Shown here piece by piece: positions 1 to 8,106 of a DNA stretch of 11,951 bases (position 1 is its first letter; each line of letters begins with the position of its first letter). The translations under genes and the position numbers were made by a program. The stretch comes from CAYZXT01 sp964482515. GTDB taxonomy: Bacteria; Elusimicrobiota; Elusimicrobia; FEN-1173. The DNA lies in contig CAYZXT010000055.1 in the NCBI GenBank assembly GCA_964482515.1, positions 1 to 11,951 of the forward strand. The letters run 5' to 3'. The notes beneath the pieces are model-generated. The model saw only the letters and a list, made by a program, of their open reading frames with translations. It searched no databases and was not told the DNA's origin.

Positions 1-2
1 AG

Positions 3-1604
3 ATCTACAACTTCAAGGAACTGCGCGGCGAGCTGATCGCCAAGGGGCACATCTTTCATACCCGCACCGACTCGGAAGTGCTCGTCCACCTCTACGAGGA
101 AATGGGCGTCGATTTGGTCAAGCGCCTCAACGGCATGTTCGCCTTCGCGCTCTGGGACGACGAAAAGAAACAACTCCTCCTCGCCCGAGATCAGCTCGGC
201 ATCAAGCCTTTGTATTACGCCGAAATGGGGGAACGGCTAGCCTTCACCTCCGAAATCAAAGCGCTGCTGCCCTTTCCGGACCTTTCGCGCGACATTTCGC
301 ATGAAGCCGTCGCCTCCTATCTCACGCGCGGATCCATCCCCGCGCCGTTGTCCATCTTTCGGTCCATCAAAAAACTGCCGCCGGCCCACCGGCTCATCGC
401 CTCCCCGGACGGGGTTCGCGTGGAACGTTATTGGGACGTTCCGCGCCCGGATGAAGCCGCCGACGTTGATCTGTCCCGAATCGAACATCTGCTCGACGCC
501 GCCGTTGAGAAACAGTTGGTTAGCGACGTGCCCTTGGGGGTCTTCCTTTCCGGCGGATTGGATTCCGGCACGCTGGCCGCCCTGGCGAGCCGCCGCAGCG
601 ACGGCCCGCTGAAAACGTTCACCATCGGCTACGCGCCGCCGGACGAAAGTTACAACGAGCTGGAGCCGGCCCGGCATTTGGCGAAACATTTCGGATGCGA
701 CCACCACGAAGCCGTCTTGACGCCGAACATCCGCGACCTGATCGCGCCGCTTGCGCGCGGCTTCGACGAACCCTTCGCGGATTCATCCGCGGTCCCGACC
801 TTTCTGGTTTCGCGGGAAGCGCGCCAGCACGTCACCGTGGCGCTTGCGGGCGTGGGGGGAGACGAGCTTTTCGGCGGCTATCCCCGCTACCTCGGACTTT
901 TGTGGGCGGAACGCGCGAAACGGATCCCCCCGTCGCTTCGCCGTTTGGGCGCGCGAATGGCGGAATTCATTCCCGATCGCGGCGGCCATATCAACTGGAC
1001 CGGCCGAATCAAACGTTTCTTGCGGGACGCGGAACGTCCGTTGGCGGAACAATACGCGCGCTGGACGTCGATCCTCTCGCCCGACCTTATTCCCGCGGAA
1101 TGGCGTACGGCGGCTTCGGGCGCAAGTGAGGGCGCCGCGACGCCTTCGGATGCGGCGCTGCGGGATTTATCCTCCTACCTTCCCGACGATCTGCTGTGCT
1201 TGAGCGACCGCATGAGCATGGCCCATTCCCTCGAGGTGCGCGTTCCCTTTTTGGATTTGCCTTTGGTCGAGCATATGGCCCGCGTTCCCTTGGAGCGGAA
1301 GCTCGCCGGAGGAAAACTGAAAGCCTTGCTGAAGAAAATCATGGAGCCGCGCCTGCCGCCCGGACATTTGGACCAGCCCAAACGCGGTTTCTCCATTCCC
1401 CTGGCGCGTTGGCTGCGGGAAGATTTGAAGGACGTGTTGGAGGACGCCCTCAGCCCCCAACGGGTGAAGGAGCGCGGTTACCTGGACCCGGCGGTCGTGT
1501 CGCGCCTGCGCGAGGCCCACGATCTTGGTCGGGAGAACAACGGCGACGCGCTTTGGATGATGCTGATGCTGGAAATGTGGCACCGGGAGAACGCCGTCCC
1601 ATGA
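3..1604 (+). CDS. asnB: Asparagine synthetase B-type glutamine amidotransferase, 5' partial
   Basis: AsnB-family enzymes take ammonia from glutamine and, using ATP, amidate aspartate or another carboxylate. Copies in polysaccharide loci may amidate a sugar acid or other precursor (inference). The reading frame is open from the window edge and 533 residues are visible. The catalytic N-terminal Cys and roughly the first 75-95 residues lie outside the window. What remains is the rest of the glutaminase domain (conserved SDTEV/LLxLYEE-like stretch near bases 75-105, then the MFAFALWD and ARDQLGIKPLYY blocks). The synthetase domain follows, with the ATP-pyrophosphatase loop SGGLDS at bases 549-566, a GGDELFGGYPRY block near 860-890, and a SLEVRVPFLD block near 1228-1257. 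The GTG at 78 is an internal codon, not the start, because family homology continues upstream of it. The stop overlaps the next start as ATGA. The family call is secure; whether the product makes free asparagine or modifies a polysaccharide precursor is not. Confidence 0.93.
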   Translation: MYNFKELRGELIAKGHIFHTRTDSEVLVHLYEEMGVDLVKRLNGMFAFALWDDEKKQLLLARDQLGIKPLYYAEMGERLAFTSEIKALLPFPDLSRDISHEAVASYLTRGSIPAPLSIFRSIKKLPPAHRLIASPDGVRVERYWDVPRPDEAADVDLSRIEHLLDAAVEKQLVSDVPLGVFLSGGLDSGTLAALASRRSDGPLKTFTIGYAPPDESYNELEPARHLAKHFGCDHHEAVLTPNIRDLIAPLARGFDEPFADSSAVPTFLVSREARQHVTVALAGVGGDELFGGYPRYLGLLWAERAKRIPPSLRRLGARMAEFIPDRGGHINWTGRIKRFLRDAERPLAEQYARWTSILSPDLIPAEWRTAASGASEGAATPSDAALRDLSSYLPDDLLCLSDRMSMAHSLEVRVPFLDLPLVEHMARVPLERKLAGGKLKALLKKIMEPRLPPGHLDQPKRGFSIPLARWLREDLKDVLEDALSPQRVKERGYLDPAVVSRLREAHDLGRENNGDALWMMLMLEMWHRENAVP

Positions 1605-2785
1605 ACATCCTCATCGTTTCCGACATTTTCTTTTCCGAAGAACCGGGCGGTTCTTCCCGCATCGTGTGGGAGATCGGCCGCCGCTTCGCCGGAACCGGTC
1701 ACCGCGTGCAGGTGCTGGCGGGCGGCAAGCCCGGGCTCAAAACCGAGGAAACCGTCGAAGGGATGCGCGTGCTGCGCTACGTGCGCTCGCGCTGGAATTT
1801 TTTCCGGGACTACCGCGCCGCGGAGGCCGCCTCGCGTTCCCTCACCGGTCCGATCGATGTGATCTACATACTGCATCCGTTCTCCGGCGCTGCCATCCAG
1901 CGCGTGGCGCGTTTCGCCAAGGTCCCCATGATTTACTTTTTCAATTCCTCCTGGCCCCTGGAATATTTGATCCGCCGAAGTTTCGGCCGGACGCCCAGGC
2001 CCTGGCACCGCTGGATCGCCGATCGATTCAGCACCTTGGAGCGACGCACGCTGCTTCGTTCCGACCGCATCCTGACCATCAGCAAATACATCACGGACCT
2101 TCTATTGACGTCACATCCCGTCGACCCGGCGAAGATCGTGCAAATTTCCCTCGGCGCCGACGTCGAACGCTTCGCGCCGAAAAATTCTGTCGCCGACGCC
2201 CGAATGCGCCTCCGATGGCCCGAAGGAAGGACCCATCTCCTCTCCGTCCGCAACCTGGAGCCGCGCATGGGATTGGAGAATCTGATCGACGCCCTGGCGG
2301 AACTCAGGACGAAGGACGGTTCGCTTCAACTGACGATCATAGGCAGCGGTTCCCTGCGTTCGTTCCTGGAAACCCATGCCAGGGAGCGCCGCGTGGAGGA
2401 ACACGTGACGTTCCTCGGCGAAGTGTCGGACGAGGTTTTGGCCCTCGCCTATCAGGCGGCGGACCTGTTCGTGCTGCCCACGCGGGAGCTGGAAGGGTTC
2501 GGCCTGGTGACGGTGGAAGCCATGGCCAGCGGCTGTCCGGTGGTGGCAACGCCCGTGGGCGCTTCGCCGGAAATCCTCGGCGGGTTCGATCCCTCGTTCC
2601 TGGCGAAGGACGCGAGCGCGCGGGAAATCGGCGCGGCCATCGCGCGGTTCCTAACCCGCCGGGACCAATGGCCGGAGCTTCGCGAACGCGCCGCCCGTTA
2701 CGCGCGGGAGAATTATTCCTGGGAAACCGTCGTCCGCAAAATCACTCAAGTCGCGGAAGACCTTCTCAACCCGGTGAAACCATGA
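1601..2785 (+). CDS. GT4-family glycosyltransferase
   Basis: This 394-residue protein matches the usual length of retaining GT-B glycosyltransferases of family GT4, which move a sugar from a nucleotide donor to a lipid-linked acceptor at the cytoplasmic membrane face. The N-terminus has the typical first Rossmann strand (NILIVSD) and an acceptor-side GG loop (EEPGGSSRIVWE). The C-terminal donor domain has the Rossmann strand around LTIIGSGSLR. It also carries an intact E-x7-E signature, E298 to E306, within EGFGLVTVEAMASG, followed by GCPVVATPVGASPEIL. The ATG at 1601 was chosen over longer in-frame extensions because it places the first beta strand at the N-terminus and makes an ATGA overlap with the amidotransferase stop; a GGGAGA sits about 10 bases upstream. 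It is itself overlapped by the next gene through a second ATGA. Donor and acceptor sugars are unknown. Confidence 0.93.
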   Translation: MNILIVSDIFFSEEPGGSSRIVWEIGRRFAGTGHRVQVLAGGKPGLKTEETVEGMRVLRYVRSRWNFFRDYRAAEAASRSLTGPIDVIYILHPFSGAAIQRVARFAKVPMIYFFNSSWPLEYLIRRSFGRTPRPWHRWIADRFSTLERRTLLRSDRILTISKYITDLLLTSHPVDPAKIVQISLGADVERFAPKNSVADARMRLRWPEGRTHLLSVRNLEPRMGLENLIDALAELRTKDGSLQLTIIGSGSLRSFLETHARERRVEEHVTFLGEVSDEVLALAYQAADLFVLPTRELEGFGLVTVEAMASGCPVVATPVGASPEILGGFDPSFLAKDASAREIGAAIARFLTRRDQWPELRERAARYARENYSWETVVRKITQVAEDLLNPVKP

Positions 2786-4836
2786 TGACGACGTCCGCGC
2801 CGCCGCCCTGCTGGGTCTGCGGAAATCCCGATCGGCGTGAAACCCTGATCCTCAAGGGCCAACCCGTCTTGTCCTGTCCCGGGTGCGGGCTGATGCACCG
2901 CTGGCCGCTTCCCGACCCGAAAGACGTGGAGCAGGGGCTCCGGCGCGAGCGCACGCTTTTTCCCGAACAGGTGGAGCGACAGCGGCGCGGAAAAGAGAAA
3001 CTTCGGGCCTGGCAGCTGGACCGCGTCGAAGAACTATCGCCGCGAGGGAAACTGCTGGACGTCGGCAGCGGGTACGGGCTCTTCCTGGAACTGGCCAGGA
3101 GGAACGGGTGGGAAGCGCAGGGCGTGGAGCTTTCCACCCCCGAATGGCGCTATTCCACCGAAACGTTCAAACTGGACGTGCGCCAGGAAACGCTCGTGAG
3201 CGCCCATTTTCCGTCGGACCATTTCGACGTTGTCACTCTTTGGGAAGTGGCCGAGCTTTTGACGGACCCGTGGTCCGTTTTCAAGGAGGTCCACCGCATC
3301 CTGAAACCCGGCGGATGGCTCTGGATGCGAGGCAACAACGCGCGGTTCCACTCATCGGTCCTGCGTTGGGAAAAACGTCCGCCCCTTTCCTGGACGAATT
3401 CCAAGCCCGGGATCTTTCATCTTTTCGGCTTCACGGAAACCACGCTGGCCCGGTCGCTCCATCGGGCGGGTTTTCAAAACGCGGACAGTTTTCCGTCGCC
3501 GACCACCACCGGCGATCCCTACGGGCTCGGCGGATCTTTCGGGACGGCGGGCGTCCGCTTCGGCAAAATGGCCGTGGAAAAATTCTCGTCGGCGGCCTAC
3601 GCGCTCACCGCGGGGCGGCGCGTGTTCTCGTCCAACCTCATCACGCGGGCGCAGAAACCGTTCCCGCGGCCGCTGGTCTTCCATCTCGTCACGCGGCTCG
3701 ACCGCGGCGGCTCCGCGGAGAACGTCGTCCATTCCGTCGAGGAAACGGCCCCCACGCTTTTCAGCACGTTCCTGGCCTGCGGAAAAACCGATCATCCCAC
3801 CGAGTCCCTCAAGCGCCAACCGCTGCTCATCCCGGCCCTTCAACGCGGAATATCGCTGCGCGGGGATTTCGGCGCGCTCCGGAAAATTCATCTCGTCCTT
3901 CGCGCCTACCGTCCGGAAATCTTGCACACGCATTCCTCAAAGGCCGGGTTCCTCGGCCGCCTGGCCGGGATCTTCGCCGGCGTGCCGCACATCGTCCACA
4001 CGCCCCACGGACACGTCTTCTACGGCTATTTCGGCCGGGCCAAAAGTTTCTTCTACGCGCTCCTGGAAGGTTTCGCCGCGCCCATGGCCGAACGGCTGGT
4101 GGCCCTCACCGAAGGGGAGAAAGCGGAATCGCTGCGCTGGGGGATGGGCAATGCCAGACAATGGCGCGTCATCCACAGCGGCGTGGCGCTCGACCCGAAT
4201 TGGCTCGACCGGAAGAAGGAGCTTCGTCAAAACCTCCGCCAGGAATTGGGAATCCCGCCGGACGCCATCGTCGTGGGAATGATAGGCCGGCTGGAAACGG
4301 TCAAGGGCCCGCTCGTCCTGGCCGACGCGGCGGCCTCGCTTTTGAAGCCGGTCGACGGCGTCGTCCCGCCTCTCTATTTTCTTTTCGTGGGAGACGGGCC
4401 GGAAAAGGAATCCCTCGCGCGGCGCCGCGACGCGCTGAAGAACCCCGAACGGGTCATCATGGCCGGACACAGGTCTCCCGCCGCGCCGTTCCTTGCCGCC
4501 ATGGACATCTACGTCCAACCGTCGCTGAACGAAGGAATGGGAAAAGCCCTGGTTCAGGCCCAGGCCATGGGGCTGCCCGTCGTCGCCTCCCGCGTCTGCG
4601 GCATCCCCGACGTCGTGTTGGACGGCGGAACGGGGATCCTCGTACCACCGGACGACGCGGCGGCCCTGGCGGTGGCCATCGAGGATCTGGCGAACACCCC
4701 GGCGAAGCGGGCGGCGTTCGGAGAACAGGCCGCGCGCTGGGCGTCGGGCGAGGTTGACGGACTCCCGCGCTTCGGCGTGACGCGCATGACCAAGCTTTTG
4801 GAGAACCTTTACACGGAAATCCTGGAGCCCCGATAA
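2782..4836 (+). CDS. Fused zinc-ribbon SAM methyltransferase and GT4 glycosyltransferase
   Basis: This 684-residue protein joins two enzymes normally encoded separately. Residues about 10-35 form a zinc-ribbon-like pair, C10/C13 and C32/C35. Residues about 85-290 are a class I SAM methyltransferase with motif I LDVGSGYG (D93, G95, G97) and the RILKPGGWLW block typical of the fold. From about residue 297 a complete GT4 enzyme begins with FHLVTRLDRGGSAENV. It continues with HTHSSKAGFLGR (from residue 382), HTPHGHVFYGYF, a donor-site GMIGRLETVKGP block, and NEGMGKALVQAQAMG. In the E-x7-E position the second acid is glutamine (E584, Q592). There is no stop, no linker, and no in-frame ATG close to the joint; the nearest upstream Met codon is at 3568. 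The start at 2782 gives an ATGA overlap with the preceding GT4 gene; ATG 2785 is an alternative. Likely role: add a sugar to the growing chain and methylate a sugar on it or on its donor (inference). Confidence 0.9.
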   Translation: MMTTSAPPPCWVCGNPDRRETLILKGQPVLSCPGCGLMHRWPLPDPKDVEQGLRRERTLFPEQVERQRRGKEKLRAWQLDRVEELSPRGKLLDVGSGYGLFLELARRNGWEAQGVELSTPEWRYSTETFKLDVRQETLVSAHFPSDHFDVVTLWEVAELLTDPWSVFKEVHRILKPGGWLWMRGNNARFHSSVLRWEKRPPLSWTNSKPGIFHLFGFTETTLARSLHRAGFQNADSFPSPTTTGDPYGLGGSFGTAGVRFGKMAVEKFSSAAYALTAGRRVFSSNLITRAQKPFPRPLVFHLVTRLDRGGSAENVVHSVEETAPTLFSTFLACGKTDHPTESLKRQPLLIPALQRGISLRGDFGALRKIHLVLRAYRPEILHTHSSKAGFLGRLAGIFAGVPHIVHTPHGHVFYGYFGRAKSFFYALLEGFAAPMAERLVALTEGEKAESLRWGMGNARQWRVIHSGVALDPNWLDRKKELRQNLRQELGIPPDAIVVGMIGRLETVKGPLVLADAAASLLKPVDGVVPPLYFLFVGDGPEKESLARRRDALKNPERVIMAGHRSPAAPFLAAMDIYVQPSLNEGMGKALVQAQAMGLPVVASRVCGIPDVVLDGGTGILVPPDDAAALAVAIEDLANTPAKRAAFGEQAARWASGEVDGLPRFGVTRMTKLLENLYTEILEPR

Positions 4837-4837
4837 C

Positions 4838-6274
4838 ATGCCCACGAAAAAATCAATCGCGGCGTATCTGTTGCTGACGTTGTCATTCGCGGTCTCCGCG
4901 CGCGCCGAGGATCCGCCCCCCTATCGACGGTTCGCGACCGCCATGCATATCCAATCCCTCATCAGCATGCACGGAAAGTACTCCCTCCACGCCATCGCCG
5001 CGTCGGCCCGCAAAAGGGGGATCGACATCTTGATCCCCACCGACCATTTTCTGGAAAGGTGGGAATACGGCATTCCGCCGCTCACCGGCATCCTGCGAAC
5101 GTCCGTCGCGCGGCGTTGCGTTTACACCTTCGGAGCGGATAAATATCTCGGGCTCATCGCGAAAGTGCAAAAGGACTATCCGTCGATGCTGATCATCCCC
5201 GGCGTCGAGGCTTCGCCCGCCTATTATTGGACCGGGCACCTGTTCCAGGCGAACTTGACCTTGCACGAATCCCAACGGCACCTCCTCGTCATGGGCCTGA
5301 CGGACCCGGGGGACCTCAAGCGACTGCCCGTCCTCTCCAATCCATCGGCCGGCACGATCCAGTGGAAGCGGTTCGTCCTGCCGGCGGTCCTGGTCTGCGC
5401 CGGCCTGGCGCTGATGATCCGCTGGCCCGCCGGGCTTTTATTGGCGGCGCTAGGGGTCCTTTGGGGGATCAACCAGCGGCCGCTGTACCGCCTGCCGCCG
5501 GCCTACGAGCAATTCACCCGCAACGGGTACGATGCGGCGCAGAACCTGATCGATTACGCGGAGTCCCGCGGCGCGATTTCGGTCTGGGCGCACCCCGAGG
5601 CGCCCAATTTCGCCGAGCCGAAAAAGATGTACCGGTCCGTCTCCATGCAGACCGTTCCCTATCCCGAAGCGGTCTTCGAAACGAAACGTTTCACCGGGTT
5701 CGGATATTTCTGGGAGGGGGAAAAAATTCTCGGTCCCGCCGGCGGGATATGGGATCAAACGCTTTCGGCCTACGCGCGGGGAGAGAGGGAACGTCCTCTC
5801 TGGGCCTTCGGCGAGCTGGATTGGTGCCAGGACAACGGCGAGGACTTCACCCTGGGCAGCATGCAGAACGTCATCTGGGCGCGGGAGAAAACGGTCCCCG
5901 CCGTTATGGAGGCTTTCCGGCGCGGACGTTTTTACCTGTTCAAGAACAACATCAATAACGGGCTGGTGCTGGAACGATGGGAAGTTTCGGACGGGCGAAG
6001 CGCGGCCGTTTCCGGCGAAGAGTCGGCCTGGAGCCCGGCGTCGGCTTTAATTGTGGACTCGAGGCTCGGCGACGATGCCGAATACAGACAGTTGGACGGG
6101 GAAATCATCCGCAACGGCAAGATCTGGAAAACCTTCAAAGGAAACTTCCCACTAACCGCGCGTTATCCGCTCCCGGAGCCGGCGGAAGGACAGAAAGATT
6201 ATTATCGATTGGTCTTGCGCGCCTACGGAGGGATCGTCGTGAGTAACCCGATTTTCGTTAAACCGCGAACCTGA
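4838..6274 (+). CDS. Exported PHP-like metal-dependent phosphoesterase-like protein with internal membrane hairpin
   Basis: This 478-residue protein starts with a signal peptide: KK near the N-terminus, a hydrophobic core at residues 7-19, and a likely cleavage after ARA (residue 23). The mature part resembles the PHP (polymerase and histidinol phosphatase) fold: H37-x-Q39-S40, PTDH (D69, H70), PGVE (E124), H148 in RHLLVMG, WAHPE (H252) and a late D328-x-C330. In canonical PHP enzymes the first and last motifs are H-x-H and D-x-H, so two ligands are altered. Residues 179-194 and 197-212 are two short hydrophobic stretches split by R195-W196, which look like a membrane hairpin between the E124/H148 and H252 motifs. 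About 100 C-terminal residues after the PHP part look beta-rich. The ATG lies one base after the preceding TAA, with GGAG 10 bases upstream. It may hydrolyse a phosphoester or modify glycan in the periplasm; the family is a moderate call and the activity is unproven. Confidence 0.75.
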   Translation: MPTKKSIAAYLLLTLSFAVSARAEDPPPYRRFATAMHIQSLISMHGKYSLHAIAASARKRGIDILIPTDHFLERWEYGIPPLTGILRTSVARRCVYTFGADKYLGLIAKVQKDYPSMLIIPGVEASPAYYWTGHLFQANLTLHESQRHLLVMGLTDPGDLKRLPVLSNPSAGTIQWKRFVLPAVLVCAGLALMIRWPAGLLLAALGVLWGINQRPLYRLPPAYEQFTRNGYDAAQNLIDYAESRGAISVWAHPEAPNFAEPKKMYRSVSMQTVPYPEAVFETKRFTGFGYFWEGEKILGPAGGIWDQTLSAYARGERERPLWAFGELDWCQDNGEDFTLGSMQNVIWAREKTVPAVMEAFRRGRFYLFKNNINNGLVLERWEVSDGRSAAVSGEESAWSPASALIVDSRLGDDAEYRQLDGEIIRNGKIWKTFKGNFPLTARYPLPEPAEGQKDYYRLVLRAYGGIVVSNPIFVKPRT

Positions 6275-6285
6275 CAACCGCAATT

Positions 6286-8106
6286 CTATTTCGGAGCGCC
6301 CTCAACCCCACCGTCCAGCCAAACCGAGTAATCGCCGGCCGCTTTCCGACTGTATCCATTTTTCCGCAAGGCATCGATAAACCGCGGGTCTGAAAACACA
6401 TGTTTCATCTGGCCGATCGTATTCAGGGGAAATCCGTAGACGACGGCTGACGGCTCATCCTTCTCAATCATGGCGGCCAGCGCCGGGGCGTCGTCCCAGG
6501 AATAGCGGCGAAGGTCTTTCACCGTCGGCCGGTCCGTCAGATAGCCGATTTCAGGCAGGGCCATGATGGGGGACCCCTCGGGAGTTTCCGCGCGAACGAT
6601 GGCGATCAAATCATCCATGTCCCTCAAAGCGCTTCCGTATGAATGAAAGAGAAAATAATCGCCGCGCGCCTGCGCCGCGACCAACCCCAACTGAGCACTG
6701 ACCAAAGTCGCCGCGAAAATGGCGCCCCAAGGCGCATTCACCTTCACGGCGCGAAGGGCCCCGTATGCCGCGAGGGGAAACAACGCGCCCAAGGCCATCT
6801 TAAAACCCAAACCGGTCAAAGCGGGCAGCGCGCCGATCCCGGCGACCACGTCGCGGCGCATCACATAGTTGAAATCCAACAAATAATCGCCCACAGCGAA
6901 GGCATAATAAAATACCCCGACGGCCGCGTAAAGGACGGCGGCGAAGAGCGCCGTTCTGTCGTACCCCCGGGCGAACCTTAGGATGTATCGTCCGGCCAAC
7001 AGGGCCAGGAACGGAAGGATCGCCAGGTGATATTTCGGGAAACTCCCCGAGCCGCCCTGCAGGACCAAGTAGGCGGCCGTCACGCCGACGGCGAGTATAT
7101 AAACCAGATCGCGGTCGTCGCTCCGATTCTCCGTGAATAGTTCGCGCAAGCGTATCCCGACCTCCGCGGCGGCCATTAGGCAGAGCGGCGGCCCGAAGTA
7201 CAGGACCGTGCGCGCGAAAGTCGTCAACGACGTCGACAAGCCTTCCCTGGAAAGGAATGCCGACGCTCCGCCCTGTCCTTGTCCCAAGAGGTATTCAAAC
7301 GGCATGAGCGTCAGTCGACCGAAGGGAAGCGCCGTGGCCTCCGATAACCGGTATGCGTAGAAGATCCAACTCAAAATAAAAATAACGCCGCCGCTCAAAG
7401 CGACCAGGAGAACGTACAACAACCCCTTCAAAAGGTTCCGCCCGCCGGTACCGTTGCCGCCGGGCGCCCAAGGGATTCGGTGCCGCAGCAAGACGGCGAC
7501 GCCCATCCCGATCGGCAGGATCAGTGGGGTGGTGATCTTGGTCCAAAAAGCGGCCGCCAGAACGGCGCCGAGGACCAGCACCGGTCGCCAGGAGAGCGTT
7601 GTTCCGGACGGGAATTTCAGCCACGCCCAAACGAGGAGGATGAAGATCAAGGGCAAAAACGTCCCTTCGCAAAAACTGATGTAGAGAGTCCCCTGGATAA
7701 AAGCCGGGTTCGTCAGCGCGATGGCGGCGGAGAGGAGCGCGGCGCCGGCCGCCTTATGGTTTTCATCGGTGAACGGCGCAAAAAACAGCCTGCCGAACCC
7801 CCAGAGAAGGAACAGCGTCGCCAGGCCGGCCAGGGTCCCCATGACCCTCACCGGAAGCACGTTGCCGGGCATCACCTTCGCGCCGATGCCGGCGACATAC
7901 GCCCATAGCGGAGGATGAAGGAGGAGCATGGAATCCGCATCGTGCAGAGGACCGGTGGCCGGGACGCCGAGACGGGCGACTTCCTGGGAAGCGGCGAAGT
8001 TCAACCATTCCCAAGTGTCGATCGGGTGAGACCAAAATGGAGCGGAGAGAAACACGAAGGCCAGCGCCAGAATAACGCCCGCGAACAACGAAGCGCGGCG
8101 GGTCAT
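6286..8106 (-). CDS. GT39/ArnT-like membrane glycosyltransferase
   Basis: This 606-residue polytopic membrane protein resembles the PMT/ArnT (GT-C) superfamily, which transfers a sugar from a polyprenyl-phosphate donor on the periplasmic face. After the first membrane segment (residues 7-23) the first outer loop carries D30 and E33 in HPIDTWEW, the usual place for the catalytic acid. It is followed by LHPPLWAYVAG (residues 63-73), the family's conserved HPPLY-like block. Many hydrophobic segments follow, and the last roughly 110 residues are soluble and include a PEIGYLTDRP stretch, as in other GT39-like proteins. Start choice: ATG at 8106 overlaps the methyltransferase stop as ATGA. A longer in-frame extension to 8679 would only read the methyltransferase in a second frame and lacks membrane character. 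It is the last gene of its unit and converges on the PHP-like gene with 11 bp between stops. Substrate unknown. Confidence 0.85.
   Translation of the reverse strand: MTRRASLFAGVILALAFVFLSAPFWSHPIDTWEWLNFAASQEVARLGVPATGPLHDADSMLLLHPPLWAYVAGIGAKVMPGNVLPVRVMGTLAGLATLFLLWGFGRLFFAPFTDENHKAAGAALLSAAIALTNPAFIQGTLYISFCEGTFLPLIFILLVWAWLKFPSGTTLSWRPVLVLGAVLAAAFWTKITTPLILPIGMGVAVLLRHRIPWAPGGNGTGGRNLLKGLLYVLLVALSGGVIFILSWIFYAYRLSEATALPFGRLTLMPFEYLLGQGQGGASAFLSREGLSTSLTTFARTVLYFGPPLCLMAAAEVGIRLRELFTENRSDDRDLVYILAVGVTAAYLVLQGGSGSFPKYHLAILPFLALLAGRYILRFARGYDRTALFAAVLYAAVGVFYYAFAVGDYLLDFNYVMRRDVVAGIGALPALTGLGFKMALGALFPLAAYGALRAVKVNAPWGAIFAATLVSAQLGLVAAQARGDYFLFHSYGSALRDMDDLIAIVRAETPEGSPIMALPEIGYLTDRPTVKDLRRYSWDDAPALAAMIEKDEPSAVVYGFPLNTIGQMKHVFSDPRFIDALRKNGYSRKAAGDYSVWLDGGVEGAPK

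Noticed and set aside
1..104. A truncated or pseudogene amidotransferase beginning at the GTG at 78
   Set aside because: The frame is open to the first bases of the window and keeps family-like sequence, so the missing N-terminus is due to the window edge.
1196..1600. Upstream in-frame extension of the first GT4 gene
   Set aside because: The extension reads the amidotransferase gene in a second frame and gives an Arg/Gly-rich tail absent from GT4 enzymes. ATG 1601 matches the family N-terminus.
1666..2781. Upstream in-frame extension of the methyltransferase-GT4 fusion, suggesting a giant 1056-residue protein
   Set aside because: The extension is a shadow of the GT4 gene. The real product starts at 2782 with the zinc-ribbon domain and an ATGA overlap.
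2883..4757. A 624-codon open frame on the plus strand in another frame of the methyltransferase-GT4 gene
   Set aside because: Its product is Arg/Pro/Gly-rich with no recognisable domain, while the overlapping frame has clear enzyme motifs throughout. Long open shadow frames are expected in GC-rich genes.
3937..4845. A 302-codon minus-strand frame opposite the GT4 half of the fused gene
   Set aside because: It has low-complexity Arg/Gly/Val composition and no motif; the plus strand here carries conserved GT4 blocks.
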